Positions 19,985 through 28,815 are shown, numbered from the stretch's first letter. The stretch: DNA of 64,000 nucleotides from Celeribacter halophilus (GCF_900114135.1 NZ_FORY01000001.1:289392-353391), one strand, 5' to 3'. Numbers and translations: made by a program. The notes: generated by a model not told the origin, from the sequence alone.

Positions 19985-21592
19985 TTACACCATCATCTCT
20001 TTTGTCGCGGAGAGAGTCAGTTCCGGATAATCGCGCTCGATTCGGTCGATGTCCCATTGCAGGCGGGTCAAAAACACCGGATCGCCGTCGTGATCATAGG
20101 AAATATGCTGTTTGTTGGCGTTGATAAACTTGTCCAATTCCAACCTTGGACCTGTCACCCAGCGCGCAGATGTGAATTGAGACGCATCAAATCGAACAGG
20201 CAGCCCGTATTCCAATTCGATCCGGCTGGCCAGAACCTCGAACTGGAGCGCTCCTACAACGCCGACGATAAAGCCGGAGCCAATCGCGGGCTTGAAAACC
20301 TTTGCGGCTCCTTCCTCGGCGAATTGCATAAGGGCTTTTTCAAGGTGCTTGGCCTTCATCGGATCGCCCGCGCGCACGCCTTGCAAAAGCTCCGGCGCAA
20401 AGGAGGGGATACCGGTCACGCGAATATCCTCGCCTTCAGTCAGTGTATCCCCGATCCTCAACTGCCCGTGGTTCGGAATTCCGATGATGTCACCGGCCCA
20501 AGCCTCTTCGGCCAATTCACGATCAGAGGCCAGAAACAGCACGGGATTCGAAATCGACATCGGCTTTTTCGAACGCACATGAGTCAGTTTCATCCCGCGT
20601 TTGAAATGTCCGGCGGCCAGACGCACAAAGGCCACACGGTCGCGGTGTTTCGGGTCCATGTTGGCCTGCACCTTGAACACATAGCCCATGACCTTCTTTT
20701 CTTCGGGGCTGATCGGGCGGGGTGTGGCCTTTTGCGGTTGCGGCTCGGGTCCGTATTTTGCCATCCCGTCCATGAGTTCCTGCACGCCGAAGGAGTTGAT
20801 CGCGGAGCCGAACCAGATCGGCGTCAACGTGCCGTCGAGAAAGGCTTGCCGGTCAAACGGCGGTAGAAGTTCACGCGCCATTTCCAACCCTTCCTTGAGC
20901 TGTTCCAGCAGGTGTTCCGGCACATGTTCCGCGAGTTTAGGATCGTCCAGCCCTTCGATCTTGATGCTCTCGGCCACCTTGTTGCGGTCGGCGCGATCCA
21001 TCAATTCGAGGCGGTCGTTCAAAACGTCATAGCAGCCGAGAAAGTCCCGTCCGACACCAATAGGCCAAGAGGCCGGTGTTACATCAATGGCGAGATTTTC
21101 TTGAATTTCGTCAATAATATCAAGTGTGTCTCGGCTTTCCCGGTCCATCTTGTTACAAAACGTCAGGATCGGAAGGTCGCGCATACGGCAGACTTCGAAA
21201 AGCTTCTGCGTCTGGCTTTCCACACCTTTCGCTCCGTCAATCACCATGATCGCCGCATCCACTGCCGTGAGTGTGCGATAGGTGTCTTCGGAGAAATCCG
21301 AGTGACCGGGGGTGTCCACCAGATTGAAACGGTAGTTGTGAAAGTCAAAAGACATGGCCGAGGCCGACACGGAAATCCCGCGGTCTTTCTCCATCTGCAT
21401 AAAGTCCGACCGCGTGCGCCGCGCTTCACCCTTGGCACGCACCTGACCGGCCATCTGGATCGCGCCACCATACAGCAGGAACTTCTCCGTCAACGTCGTC
21501 TTACCGGCGTCCGGGTGCGAGATGATGGCAAAGGTCCGGCGACGGGCAATCTCCGGCGGCAATTCGGGGGCGTTATGCGAGCGATCCAACAT
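19985..21592 (-). CDS. prfC: Peptide chain release factor 3
   Basis: Protein of 535 residues, a translational GTPase that recycles RF1 and RF2 from the ribosome after termination. The N-terminal P-loop SHPDAGKTTLTE is followed by GISVSASAMSF, DTPGHSDFSEDTYR (G3) and FCNKMDRESRD (G4). Domains II and III follow with the expected length. ATG 21592 is the only reasonable start. The gene is monocistronic in appearance. Confidence 0.97.
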   Translation of the reverse strand: MLDRSHNAPELPPEIARRRTFAIISHPDAGKTTLTEKFLLYGGAIQMAGQVRAKGEARRTRSDFMQMEKDRGISVSASAMSFDFHNYRFNLVDTPGHSDFSEDTYRTLTAVDAAIMVIDGAKGVESQTQKLFEVCRMRDLPILTFCNKMDRESRDTLDIIDEIQENLAIDVTPASWPIGVGRDFLGCYDVLNDRLELMDRADRNKVAESIKIEGLDDPKLAEHVPEHLLEQLKEGLEMARELLPPFDRQAFLDGTLTPIWFGSAINSFGVQELMDGMAKYGPEPQPQKATPRPISPEEKKVMGYVFKVQANMDPKHRDRVAFVRLAAGHFKRGMKLTHVRSKKPMSISNPVLFLASDRELAEEAWAGDIIGIPNHGQLRIGDTLTEGEDIRVTGIPSFAPELLQGVRAGDPMKAKHLEKALMQFAEEGAAKVFKPAIGSGFIVGVVGALQFEVLASRIELEYGLPVRFDASQFTSARWVTGPRLELDKFINANKQHISYDHDGDPVFLTRLQWDIDRIERDYPELTLSATKEMMV

Positions 21593-21690
21593 GGCCGTTC
21601 ATATACGCGCGGGCGCGGGAGCGGGCAATGGGCGAATATGCAGGAAACACAATGGCTCGCGTTTCGGGTGCGGTCCTGTCCTGACGGATG

Positions 21691-21714
21691 TTTCCTTTGT
21701 GCCGGAAATACTCA
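21691..21714 (-). repeat. Gene-end element, CAAAGGAAA subtype (copy 2)
   Basis: On the minus strand it reads TGAGTATTTCCGGCAC followed by AAAGGAAA. Its first three bases are the stop codon of the Hint-domain gene. Confidence 0.65.
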
Positions 21715-22755
21715 GCTTCCCGACGCGGCGCGCAGTACATCGGCCGCCACAGAAGGTTCCAGCATCCCGTCGCGCAGCTCGAAAGCTCGCGGGGCCTCAT
21801 CGGCGCTATGCTCGGGGGAGAGCCGCGCACGGATGTCGGACGGGAGGAAGGGCTTCACCCGCCCGTCCACAAACATGCTCTCGGCGGCGATACCTTCGGC
21901 ATAGATGATCTCATGACTGTCAAAGAGGATCTGGAAATAGTCCACAAATCCCCCTTCGGTTTGAATGACATTTTGCCCGTTCACCAAAAGCCGTGCCTTG
22001 ACCAGAACTTCGGCGCGACCGGCACGCACGGCATCGCGGCGTTGGTAGATGAAAATCCGGTGATGCGGCGAGAGGACCAGATCATTGGCGTTGTTCAGGG
22101 CGCCTTTCTTGATCACGATCGGAGCAAAGGCACCGGTGGCGCGCACCGTTTGCGCCCCGATCCACCGGATTTCCTTGGGGCCATGGTCGCGGGTCAGAAC
22201 ACGGTCGCCGACGGAAAGCTCCTCAATCGGTTTTTGCATCCCGTTGGACATGGTGATCCGTGTGCCGCGAGTGAAGGCGACACTGGCTACATCCGCCAGA
22301 CGGGTGTGTGCGGTGTCCTTGTCAATCTTGACCAGCGCATATTCGACATCGGGTTTGAGCGGCGCGAAGGGCAAAAAGTAAGTGGCTTCCACCAGCCCGT
22401 CCTCATCGGTTTCCACCAGCACCAGAAGCTCGACGGTTACACCGGAACCGGCCATAAAGGTCGCAACGCAATCGAGGTGAAGCGTGTGGCTCACCCCTCC
22501 GAGTTCGGTGTTGTCCGCAACGCTCAGTGAGTCGTTGTCGATCAGCACTGACAGCCGTCCACGACCGGCGGATTTGCGCAGCTGATAATTGTCGGCCAGT
22601 TCCATCTCGGCAGCATAAGACAACCCGTCGCCGAGGTTCACTCCGTTGGTCACCCGAAAATCCTGACCGCGATACACAACAAGACTTTGCACCGGCAGGC
22701 TGGATTGACCTTCTGGTTGCTGTGGCGTGACCAAGCTGCTGTCCTTCCTGTTCAT
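21712..22755 (-). CDS. Hint (hedgehog/intein) domain protein lacking the nucleophile Cys
   Basis: Protein of 347 residues. Residues 1-155 are a beta-rich N-terminal region with no known domain. From about 160 a Hint module of the Rhodobacterales type begins: FTRGTRITMSNG, PIEELSVGDRVLTRDHG, IRWIG, LVLSPHHRI and a VDYFQILFDSHEI segment. In self-cleaving Hint domains a Cys stands just before F161; here it is Ala160, so autocleavage is unlikely. The start ATG 22755 has GGAG seven bases away. The stop codon is part of a dispersed gene-end element. Such proteins are often secreted or surface attached, but no signal peptide is seen. Confidence 0.85.
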   Translation of the reverse strand: MNRKDSSLVTPQQPEGQSSLPVQSLVVYRGQDFRVTNGVNLGDGLSYAAEMELADNYQLRKSAGRGRLSVLIDNDSLSVADNTELGGVSHTLHLDCVATFMAGSGVTVELLVLVETDEDGLVEATYFLPFAPLKPDVEYALVKIDKDTAHTRLADVASVAFTRGTRITMSNGMQKPIEELSVGDRVLTRDHGPKEIRWIGAQTVRATGAFAPIVIKKGALNNANDLVLSPHHRIFIYQRRDAVRAGRAEVLVKARLLVNGQNVIQTEGGFVDYFQILFDSHEIIYAEGIAAESMFVDGRVKPFLPSDIRARLSPEHSADEAPRAFELRDGMLEPSVAADVLRAASGS

Positions 22756-23029
22756 GATGTGCTCCGGATGCCTGAGAGGCTCGATATCCTGTTGAAAATG
22801 ATGCGCTGCGCCGGCTGGATCAAGTGGTGATTATCTGGACGGTGAATATGCCGTATCTTGCGAATATTGTACATAGAGACGCCTCGCAACCTCGATCCAC
22901 AGGGCTTTGATCTTTAACATTTCTATTGTGCCGCGAAACAATGGCGTGATTTGGGCGGAACTGGTGTTATTTAATGCAAAACGCACATAGTTTGTGTGGA
23001 ACGCGCTGATGACTGCAAAGGAGATTGGA

Positions 23030-23809
23030 ATGGATCTGGGGATCAAAGGGAAAAAGGCACTGGTTTGTGCCTCTTCGAAAGGTTTGGGGCTGGGCTGCGC
23101 ACGGGCTTTGGCCGAGGCGGGTGTCGATCTGGTCATGAACGCCCGCGGCAAGGATGCGCTTGAGGTCGAAGCACAGAAAATCCGCGAGGAATTCGGGGTT
23201 TCCGTGGAGACAGTCGCCGCTGATGTGACCTCCGAGGACGGGCGTGCGGCTTTGCTGAAGGCGGCTGGCGAGGTGGATATTCTGGTGAACAACGCAGGTG
23301 GCCCGCCGCCGGGACAGTGGACAGACTGGGAGCGCGAGGATTTCATCAAGGCGCTTGACGCAAACATGTTGACCCCCATCGCTCTGATCAAGGCGCTGGT
23401 GCCGGGCATGATGGAGCGCGGCTGGGGGCGGGTGGTCAATATCACCTCTGTCTCGGTGAAGGCCCCCATCGCTGTGCTGGGCCTGTCGAATTCCGCCCGC
23501 GCCGGACTGACCGGCTATGTCGCCGGCACAGCACGTCAGGTTGCGCCGAAAGGTGTGATCATGAACAATCTTCTGCCCGGGCTTCACGCTACAAACCGCA
23601 CAGTCTCCCTCGACAGTGCTGCGGCAGAGGCCTCCGGCAGGAGTTTCGATGAGGTGCGTGCCGAGAAATCCGCCGCCATTCCGGCTGGCCGCTACGGGAC
23701 GATTGAGGAATTCGGGGCGACCTGTGCTTTCATGTGTTCGCAATTTGCGGGTTTCATGGTCGGGCAGAACATCCTTCTGGATGGCGGTGCGACGAATACC
23801 ACGATGTGA
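23030..23809 (+). CDS. SDR-family oxidoreductase with an atypical active site
   Basis: Protein of 259 residues with a Rossmann fold. The N-terminal glycine motif is degenerate (ASSKGLGLGCA), and NNAGGPPPG is followed by ITSVSVKAPI. The usual catalytic YxxxK is replaced by SNSARAG near residue 158, as in a subfamily annotated as 3-oxoacyl-ACP-reductase-like whose activity is uncertain. ATG 23030 has AAAGGAGA upstream. The C-terminus (GQNILLDGGATNTTM) is standard. A large hairpin follows the gene. Substrate unknown. Confidence 0.85.
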   Translation: MDLGIKGKKALVCASSKGLGLGCARALAEAGVDLVMNARGKDALEVEAQKIREEFGVSVETVAADVTSEDGRAALLKAAGEVDILVNNAGGPPPGQWTDWEREDFIKALDANMLTPIALIKALVPGMMERGWGRVVNITSVSVKAPIAVLGLSNSARAGLTGYVAGTARQVAPKGVIMNNLLPGLHATNRTVSLDSAAAEASGRSFDEVRAEKSAAIPAGRYGTIEEFGATCAFMCSQFAGFMVGQNILLDGGATNTTM

Positions 23810-23813
23810 ATAT

Positions 23814-23866
23814 TTGACCCGCGCCATGCTCCGGCTTCGGCTCGCATGGCGCGGTGTTCGGGTCAA
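23814..23866. other. Large inverted repeat after the SDR gene
   Basis: CCGCGCCATGC at 23819-23829 pairs perfectly with GCATGGCGCGG at 23844-23854. An overlapping outer pair, TTGACCCG and CGGGTCAA (23814-23821 and 23859-23866), allows a second conformation. No T-run follows, so it is not a standard intrinsic terminator. Confidence 0.6.
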
Positions 23867-23953
23867 GCGCATCCTGGCAGACCGTCGAGAGTTGCGATAG
23901 CGGCGCGGGCCTGATAGGCAACTTGAGAGTTTCCATCAGATAAAGCCCCGCCT

Positions 23954-25057
23954 GTGACTGATCCCCGCCTAGAAATCCGCAACATCCGCCGTCGCTTTCA
24001 GGGACGCGAAGTCGTCTCGGACGTCTCGCTCAAAGTGATGCCGGGGCAGGTGACCTGCCTTCTGGGACCGTCCGGTTGTGGCAAGTCCACAACGCTGCGC
24101 ATCATTGCGGGCGTCGACATGCAGGACGAGGGCGAGATCTATGTTGACGGGGAACTGGTCTGCGATACCGTTTTCCGCGTTCCGCCCGAGCAGCGTTCCA
24201 TCGGAATGATGTTTCAGGATTTTGCACTTTTCCCACATTTGAGCGTCGCAGAGAATGTGGCCTTTGGCTTGAACGGTCACAAATCCGACAAACGCGCGCG
24301 TGTCGAGGAACTGTTGGATAAGGTCGGACTTCTGTCTGCCGTTGACAAGTATCCCCATGAATTGTCCGGCGGCGAACAACAGAGGATCGCGCTTGCCCGC
24401 GCCTTGGCTCCGCGCCCGTCGATTATGTTGATGGACGAGCCATTCTCGGGTCTCGACGAGCGGCTCAAGGACGATATTCGCGACAGTACACTGGATGTGC
24501 TGAAGTCGGAAAACACCGCCGTGCTTCTGGTGACCCATGAGCCGCACGAAGCCATGCGCATGGCCGATGAGATTGCGTTGATGCGAGATGGCAGGATCGT
24601 TCAGCAAGGCGCACCCTATAATATCTACAACGCCCCGGTCGACCGGAAAGCAGCTGCATTTTTCAGCGATATCAATGTGATACGGGGTAAGGTGCAAGAC
24701 CTTTCGGTGACCACTCCGTTTGGCAAGTTCCTCTGTCCCGGTCAACCGGACGGGGCGGAAGTGGACATCGTGATCCGTCCGCAACATCTGCGCATTGATT
24801 TCGACCGGCACGGGCGCGGCCCCAATCCGACGCCGCAAGACGGCACCCCCGCGCGCGCCGTTGTTCAACGGGCACGGTTCATGGGGCGCGAGAGCCTTGT
24901 GGAATTCAAGATGGAATTTGACGGCTCTGTGCTCAAAGCCACGGTGCCTTCGGTCTTTTTGCCGAAACCCGGCACACCGATGTGGCTGATGCTGCGCCGG
25001 GACCGGTGTTTCGTCTTTCCGGTCAAAGACGGTTCTGCCTCCTCGGACCGCGTTTGA
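23954..25057 (+). CDS. ABC transporter ATP-binding protein, iron(III)-type (FbpC-like)
   Basis: Protein of 367 residues. Walker A GPSGCGKST (38-46), Q-loop MMFQDFALFPH, signature LSGGEQQR, Walker B IMLMDEPFSGLD and the switch His in LVTHEPHEA are intact. The C-terminal 130 residues form a TOBE-type regulatory domain. The start is GTG 23954. By family it energises Fe3+ uptake, but no permease or binding protein lies beside it. The nearest fitting permease is at 61421, and they may work together. Spermidine or other substrates cannot be excluded. Confidence 0.85.
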   Translation: MTDPRLEIRNIRRRFQGREVVSDVSLKVMPGQVTCLLGPSGCGKSTTLRIIAGVDMQDEGEIYVDGELVCDTVFRVPPEQRSIGMMFQDFALFPHLSVAENVAFGLNGHKSDKRARVEELLDKVGLLSAVDKYPHELSGGEQQRIALARALAPRPSIMLMDEPFSGLDERLKDDIRDSTLDVLKSENTAVLLVTHEPHEAMRMADEIALMRDGRIVQQGAPYNIYNAPVDRKAAAFFSDINVIRGKVQDLSVTTPFGKFLCPGQPDGAEVDIVIRPQHLRIDFDRHGRGPNPTPQDGTPARAVVQRARFMGRESLVEFKMEFDGSVLKATVPSVFLPKPGTPMWLMLRRDRCFVFPVKDGSASSDRV

Positions 25058-25076
25058 GTATTTTGCCATCAGAAAG
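25055..25076 (+). repeat. Gene-end element, CATCAGAAA subtype (copy 3)
   Basis: It reads TGAGTATTTT followed by GCCATCAGAAAG. The leading TGA is the stop codon of the ABC ATPase gene. It faces copy 4 at 25241 in inverted orientation. Confidence 0.7.
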
Positions 25077-25141
25077 CGCCGATGATTACGCTTTGTTAAA
25101 ACTCGTGTTCTAACATGTGTCACGCGGTACAGGCGGGAGCG

Positions 25142-25159
25142 CCGATGGCCGCCCATCGG
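25142..25159. other. Small perfect hairpin between convergent genes
   Basis: CCGATGG and CCATCGG pair around a CCGC loop, between gene-end elements 3 and 4. The 200 bases between the ABC ATPase and the WYL gene hold nothing else recognisable. Confidence 0.4.
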
Positions 25160-25240
25160 AAAGCCGTCCCGACTCGTGTGGCCTGAAACCCTTTCGGAGA
25201 CGTCACTGCGCTATGTACCGGCAGTCGGGATGCATCCGGT

Positions 25241-25262
25241 TTTCTGATGGTAAAAATACTCA
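25241..25262 (-). repeat. Gene-end element, CATCAGAAA subtype (copy 4)
   Basis: On the minus strand it reads TGAGTATTTTTA followed by CCATCAGAAA. The leading TGA is the stop codon of the WYL regulator gene. Confidence 0.7.
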
Positions 25263-25997
25263 CATCGGGACGTGAGAGGTGTTTTGAAATGCTATGAAGT
25301 CTTTCAAGGTTTTCCCAGGCTCATCCTTGAACTGTGCGCCTGTATCAATGACGTGTTCAATCCGGTCCACACGCAAGGTCTGAAAAGCACTGCATTCTTC
25401 GCACCATGCGCCCATGGTCCAGACGCGGCCCCAGTATTCGAGCTGTAGGGGGCGCACGAGGCGGGGGCTAGTTTTGCCTGAAGGCTCGGCTGAAAGCGCG
25501 GCATAGGTGATGCGCAGAATTTTCTTTTCCCGCACCGCCTGACGCAAAAGGGGGATATGTCTGAAGCCGGTCTGCACATCCGCAAAGGCAAAAAGATGAA
25601 GCGCATGGCCCCATTCTGCTGCGGCGGGGCCGGTGTTCTCGGGCAGAGCGGCGTCGATTTTGGCAGCGAGACTTTGCGCACTGTTTGCCAGGTCCGGATC
25701 GGAGGCTTCGCCCAGAATGGCCACGGCGAGGTGTAAAGCTTCCAATTCTCCCATGGTCAGATTCAATGGCGGCAGGGTGATTGGTGCGGTGATCGTATAG
25801 CCGACGCCGCGCTCGCCTTCGACAGGGACGCCAGAGGCTTTGAGGGTCGCCATGTCGCGCCAGATGGTGCGCTCAGAAACGTTGACCTGTGCGGCGAGTT
25901 CACGCGCAGTGTGGAGTTCTCCGTCACGCAGGATCTGGATGAGGCTGAACAGGCGTTCGCTGCGCTGTGAGCCTGTGCTTTTGCGTCCGTGCGCCAT
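25260..25997 (-). CDS. HTH/WYL-domain transcriptional regulator (YafY-like)
   Basis: Protein of 245 residues from ATG 25997 (a TTG at 26000 is in frame). Residues 10-65 form a DeoR-type winged helix-turn-helix (LFSLIQILRDGELHTARELAAQVNVSERTIWRDMATL). The rest is a WYL-type ligand-sensing domain (KKILRITYAAL, RLVRPLQLEYWGRVWTMGAWCE, FQTLRVDRIEHV). Such proteins bind DNA in response to nucleic-acid or small-molecule ligands. It is divergent from tatA by 273 bases and tail-to-tail with the ABC ATPase. The target is unknown. Confidence 0.9.
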   Translation of the reverse strand: MAHGRKSTGSQRSERLFSLIQILRDGELHTARELAAQVNVSERTIWRDMATLKASGVPVEGERGVGYTITAPITLPPLNLTMGELEALHLAVAILGEASDPDLANSAQSLAAKIDAALPENTGPAAAEWGHALHLFAFADVQTGFRHIPLLRQAVREKKILRITYAALSAEPSGKTSPRLVRPLQLEYWGRVWTMGAWCEECSAFQTLRVDRIEHVIDTGAQFKDEPGKTLKDFIAFQNTSHVPM

Positions 25998-26270
25998 CAA
26001 AGTTTAGCCATTCTGGAGACCTCAACAATTTCAATCATTTGAATGTCAGTCATTACATTTCTCCTGATTCGATTGTTGTGTTCCAAGGGCACTCTCAGCA
26101 ACAGACATAAACCTGTCAGTTGTCAAAAGCCACCCGCTACAGCCGCGCCAATGTTGTGCAATGGGGGCTGAATCGCGTTTTTGCGCTTTTCCTTGGCGAG
26201 CGAGCGGCCTAATCCTAGTCTCCGAGAATTGTAACGGACCGGCTGCGGTCCGCGAAAGATGGAGAGACAC

Positions 26271-26486
26271 ATGCTTAACAATATCGGCCTTCCGGGTCTT
26301 CTGCTCATCGCCGTCGTGGTTCTGGTCCTCTTTGGCCGCGGCAAAATTTCTGGCCTCATGGGCGAGGTTGGTAAAGGTATCACGTCATTCAAAAAGGGCG
26401 TGGCCGAAGGCACCAAGGAAATCGAAGAGGAAGCTGCAGAAGTGGCCAAAGATGTCACTCCCGAAGAGGAAAAGGACAAGGTCTGA
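26271..26486 (+). CDS. tatA: Sec-independent protein translocase TatA
   Basis: Protein of 71 residues. One N-terminal transmembrane helix ([17 protein letters not shown]) is followed by the FGRGK hinge and an amphipathic helix ([15 protein letters not shown]), then an acidic tail. TatA oligomers form the pore for folded, twin-arginine proteins in the inner membrane. ATG 26271 is chosen over ATG 26259 because GGAGA lies seven bases before it and it matches family starts (MLNNIG). It is first in a tatABC operon. Confidence 0.95.
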   Translation: MLNNIGLPGLLLIAVVVLVLFGRGKISGLMGEVGKGITSFKKGVAEGTKEIEEEAAEVAKDVTPEEEKDKV

Positions 26487-26567
26487 GACCAGTCCTGCGC
26501 GGTTGCGCTCTTTGGTGTGCGGGGCGAAAGGTCCCGTTAATGTGGTATTTGGACAAGGCGGTGCGTG

Positions 26568-27032
26568 ATGTTTGACATCGGCATGTCAGAACTTTTGATC
26601 ATCGGGATCGTGGCGTTGATCGTCGTCGGGCCGAAGGATTTGCCCGGTATGTTTCGCACGCTCGGGCGGTTTACCGCACGGGCAAAATCCATGGCGCGCG
26701 AGTTTTCGCGGGCGATGGAGGCGGCTGCGGATGAAAGCGGAATGAAAGAAGCCTCCGAGGCGCTCAAGGGCGCTGCCAATCCTAAGAGATTCGGCCTCGA
26801 CAAGCTCAACGAAGCGGCTGAAACCTTTGAAAAATGGGATCCGATGAAGGCGCCCGATGGCAAGGCAGCGCCCAAGACGGACACGGCCCAAAAAGACGAT
26901 CTGAGTCCGGAACGTGCGGAGGCGGCAAAGAAAATCTCCGAGGCGACAGCGAAAAAAGCCACGGAGCGCAAAGCGGCGGAGGTGGCTGCGACCACAGAGG
27001 ATGCGGCCCAAAAGACCGGGGATGAGGCATGA
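26568..27032 (+). CDS. tatB: Sec-independent protein translocase TatB
   Basis: Protein of 154 residues. MFDIGMSELLIIGIVALIVVGPKDLPGMFRTLG-type N-terminus with the conserved Glu8 and the Gly-Pro hinge identifies TatB. A long Ala/Lys/Glu-rich amphipathic and disordered region makes up the remaining hundred residues. TatB with TatC forms the twin-arginine receptor. ATG 26568 is used; the preceding GTG codon is also in frame. Its stop overlaps tatC by four bases. Confidence 0.94.
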   Translation: MFDIGMSELLIIGIVALIVVGPKDLPGMFRTLGRFTARAKSMAREFSRAMEAAADESGMKEASEALKGAANPKRFGLDKLNEAAETFEKWDPMKAPDGKAAPKTDTAQKDDLSPERAEAAKKISEATAKKATERKAAEVAATTEDAAQKTGDEA

Positions 27033-27919
27033 GCGACAGCGATATTGAAGACAGCAGCGCGCCACTGATCGAGCATCTAGCCGAGTTGCGCACCCGTATC
27101 ATCCGTGCGGCTCTGGCGTTTATCGTGGGGATGGTGATCTGTTTCACCGTGGCTAGCCCGATCCTTGATTTCCTGCTGGTTCCGATCGAAAAATCCATGC
27201 GTGCGCTGGGCAACCCAAATCCGGTGATGCAATACACCGCGCCGCAGGAATATTTCTTTACCCTGATCCGTATTTCTATGGTCGGAGGTCTGGCGATTTC
27301 CTTTCCGGTCATTGCCTATCAGCTTTGGCGTTTCGTGGCGCCGGGGCTCTATCGCAATGAGAAAAATGCCTTTCTTCCGTTCCTGATTGCCTCGCCGCTT
27401 TTGTTTCTGGCCGGCGCGGCATTCGCGCATTATGTGGTCGTGCCTTTGGCGATGACCTTCTTTCTGGGCTTTGCTGACCTGCCGTCTTTCGTCGGCGCAT
27501 TGGTGGCCAATGGTGGCGATGTCGTGGCGGCAACGTCGGACACGGGGATCGATATTGTCTTCAACGGCAAGGTGAACGAAAGCCTTGATATCACTCTGAA
27601 AATGATCGTGGCCTTCGGGATTTGCTTCCAGCTTCCCGTGCTGCTGACCCTGATGGGGAAGGCGGGGCTTGCCACGGCTGCGGGCCTTCGGGGCACGCGT
27701 AAATATGCGGTCGTAGGTATCCTGACCGTGGCCGCTCTGGTCACGCCGCCGGATGTGACGACACAGCTGATCCTCTTCATCGTCGTGTATGGCCTCTACG
27801 AGATTTCGATCTTCCTCGTGGCTCATGTCGAGAAAAAGCGCACGGAAGAACTGCGTGCTGCGGGTGTTTTGGACGAAGATGAAGACCTCTATTCCGGATT
27901 TGACGACGATGACAAATAA
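27029..27919 (+). CDS. tatC: Sec-independent protein translocase TatC
   Basis: Protein of 296 residues with six transmembrane helices. The N-terminal PLIEHLAELRTRIIRA segment binds the twin-arginine signal. VAPGLYRNEKNAFLPFLIASPLLF and a final KYAVVGILTVAALVTPPDVTTQ helix are conserved. A periplasmic loop of about 25 residues near 160-190 (NGGDVVAATSDTGIDIVF) is longer than in E. coli. The end overlaps the following ATPase gene. Confidence 0.97.
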   Translation: MSDSDIEDSSAPLIEHLAELRTRIIRAALAFIVGMVICFTVASPILDFLLVPIEKSMRALGNPNPVMQYTAPQEYFFTLIRISMVGGLAISFPVIAYQLWRFVAPGLYRNEKNAFLPFLIASPLLFLAGAAFAHYVVVPLAMTFFLGFADLPSFVGALVANGGDVVAATSDTGIDIVFNGKVNESLDITLKMIVAFGICFQLPVLLTLMGKAGLATAAGLRGTRKYAVVGILTVAALVTPPDVTTQLILFIVVYGLYEISIFLVAHVEKKRTEELRAAGVLDEDEDLYSGFDDDDK

Positions 27920-28751
27920 GACCTTGAAACGTATCGCCGAGGCCCTCGAACGGATGGCCCCCGTGCCGATGGACGCGCCGGATTTCGACACGGCAGATGC
28001 CTATGTCTGGCAGACGGAGCCGGATGCGCTTCAGCCGGTCAAATCCGTTGCGCGGATTGATCTGTCACTTCTGGTCGGGGTGGACCGGTCGCGTGACACG
28101 CTTCTGGAGAACACTTTGCAATTCGCGCGCGGGCTTCCGGCGAACAATGCCCTGTTGTGGGGCGCACGCGGGATGGGCAAGTCATCTCTGGTGAAGTCGG
28201 TTCATGCCGCCGTCAATGCGCAAGGGCTCCCGCTTAAGATCGTGGAAATGCAGCGCGAGGATTTGCCCACCGTTGCACGTCTGTTGAACATTTTGCGCGG
28301 CTCGGAGCATCGTTTCCTGCTGTTCTGTGACGACCTGTCCTTTAGCCACGACGACCAGCATTACAAATCGCTCAAAGCGGTGCTGGACGGTGGCATCGAA
28401 GGGCGCCCTGACAATGTGCTGTTCTACGCCACCTCGAACCGTCGTCACCTGATGCCGCGCGACATGATCGAGAACGAGCGCAGCTCTGCGATCAACCCGT
28501 CCGAGGCCACGGAAGAGAAAGTCTCTCTTTCGGACCGTTTCGGGCTCTGGCTTGGCTTCCATCCCTGTTCGCAGGAGGAATATCTGACGATGATTCGCGG
28601 CTACTGTCGGGAATATGAGGTCGAGATTGACGACGAGACACTTCATGCCGAAGCGATTGAATGGCAGGCCACGCGCGGTTCCCGTTCAGGGCGTGTGGCG
28701 TGGCAGTTCTTTACCGATCTGGCCGGTCGCAAAGGCGTCAAGCTGGGCTGA
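27909..28751 (+). CDS. ATP-binding protein of the DUF815 type, coupled to tatC
   Basis: Protein of 280 residues. A P-loop WGARGMGKSSLV near residue 80 and Walker B FLLFCDDLSF near 140 identify an AAA-like ATPase. The segment FYATSNRRHLMPRDM, with ENERSSAINPSEATEEKVSLSDRFGLWL split after it, matches the DUF815 family. ATG 27909 lies inside the last codons of tatC, so translation is coupled. The partner is unknown; co-expression with Tat is conserved enough to be worth testing. The stop TGA is the first three bases of a gene-end element. Confidence 0.88.
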   Translation: MTNKTLKRIAEALERMAPVPMDAPDFDTADAYVWQTEPDALQPVKSVARIDLSLLVGVDRSRDTLLENTLQFARGLPANNALLWGARGMGKSSLVKSVHAAVNAQGLPLKIVEMQREDLPTVARLLNILRGSEHRFLLFCDDLSFSHDDQHYKSLKAVLDGGIEGRPDNVLFYATSNRRHLMPRDMIENERSSAINPSEATEEKVSLSDRFGLWLGFHPCSQEEYLTMIRGYCREYEVEIDDETLHAEAIEWQATRGSRSGRVAWQFFTDLAGRKGVKLG

Positions 28752-28771
28752 GTATTTAAGCCATCAGAAAA
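28749..28771 (+). repeat. Gene-end element, CATCAGAAA subtype (copy 5)
   Basis: It reads TGAGTATTTAA followed by GCCATCAGAAAA, and the TGA is the stop codon of the DUF815 gene. With copy 6 it forms an imperfect inverted repeat (19 of 21 positions pair) around the central terminator. Confidence 0.7.
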
Positions 28772-28784
28772 CCCTGCAAAGGAA

Positions 28785-28815
28785 AACCCCGAACGCTGTA
28801 ACGCCGGGGCTTTCT
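28785..28815. terminator. Terminator between the DUF815 and LysM genes
   Basis: CCCCG and CGGGG pair around AACGCTGTAACGC and are followed by CTTTCT on the plus strand; AAAA precedes the stem. It is nested inside the larger stem formed by gene-end elements 5 and 6. Confidence 0.5.
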
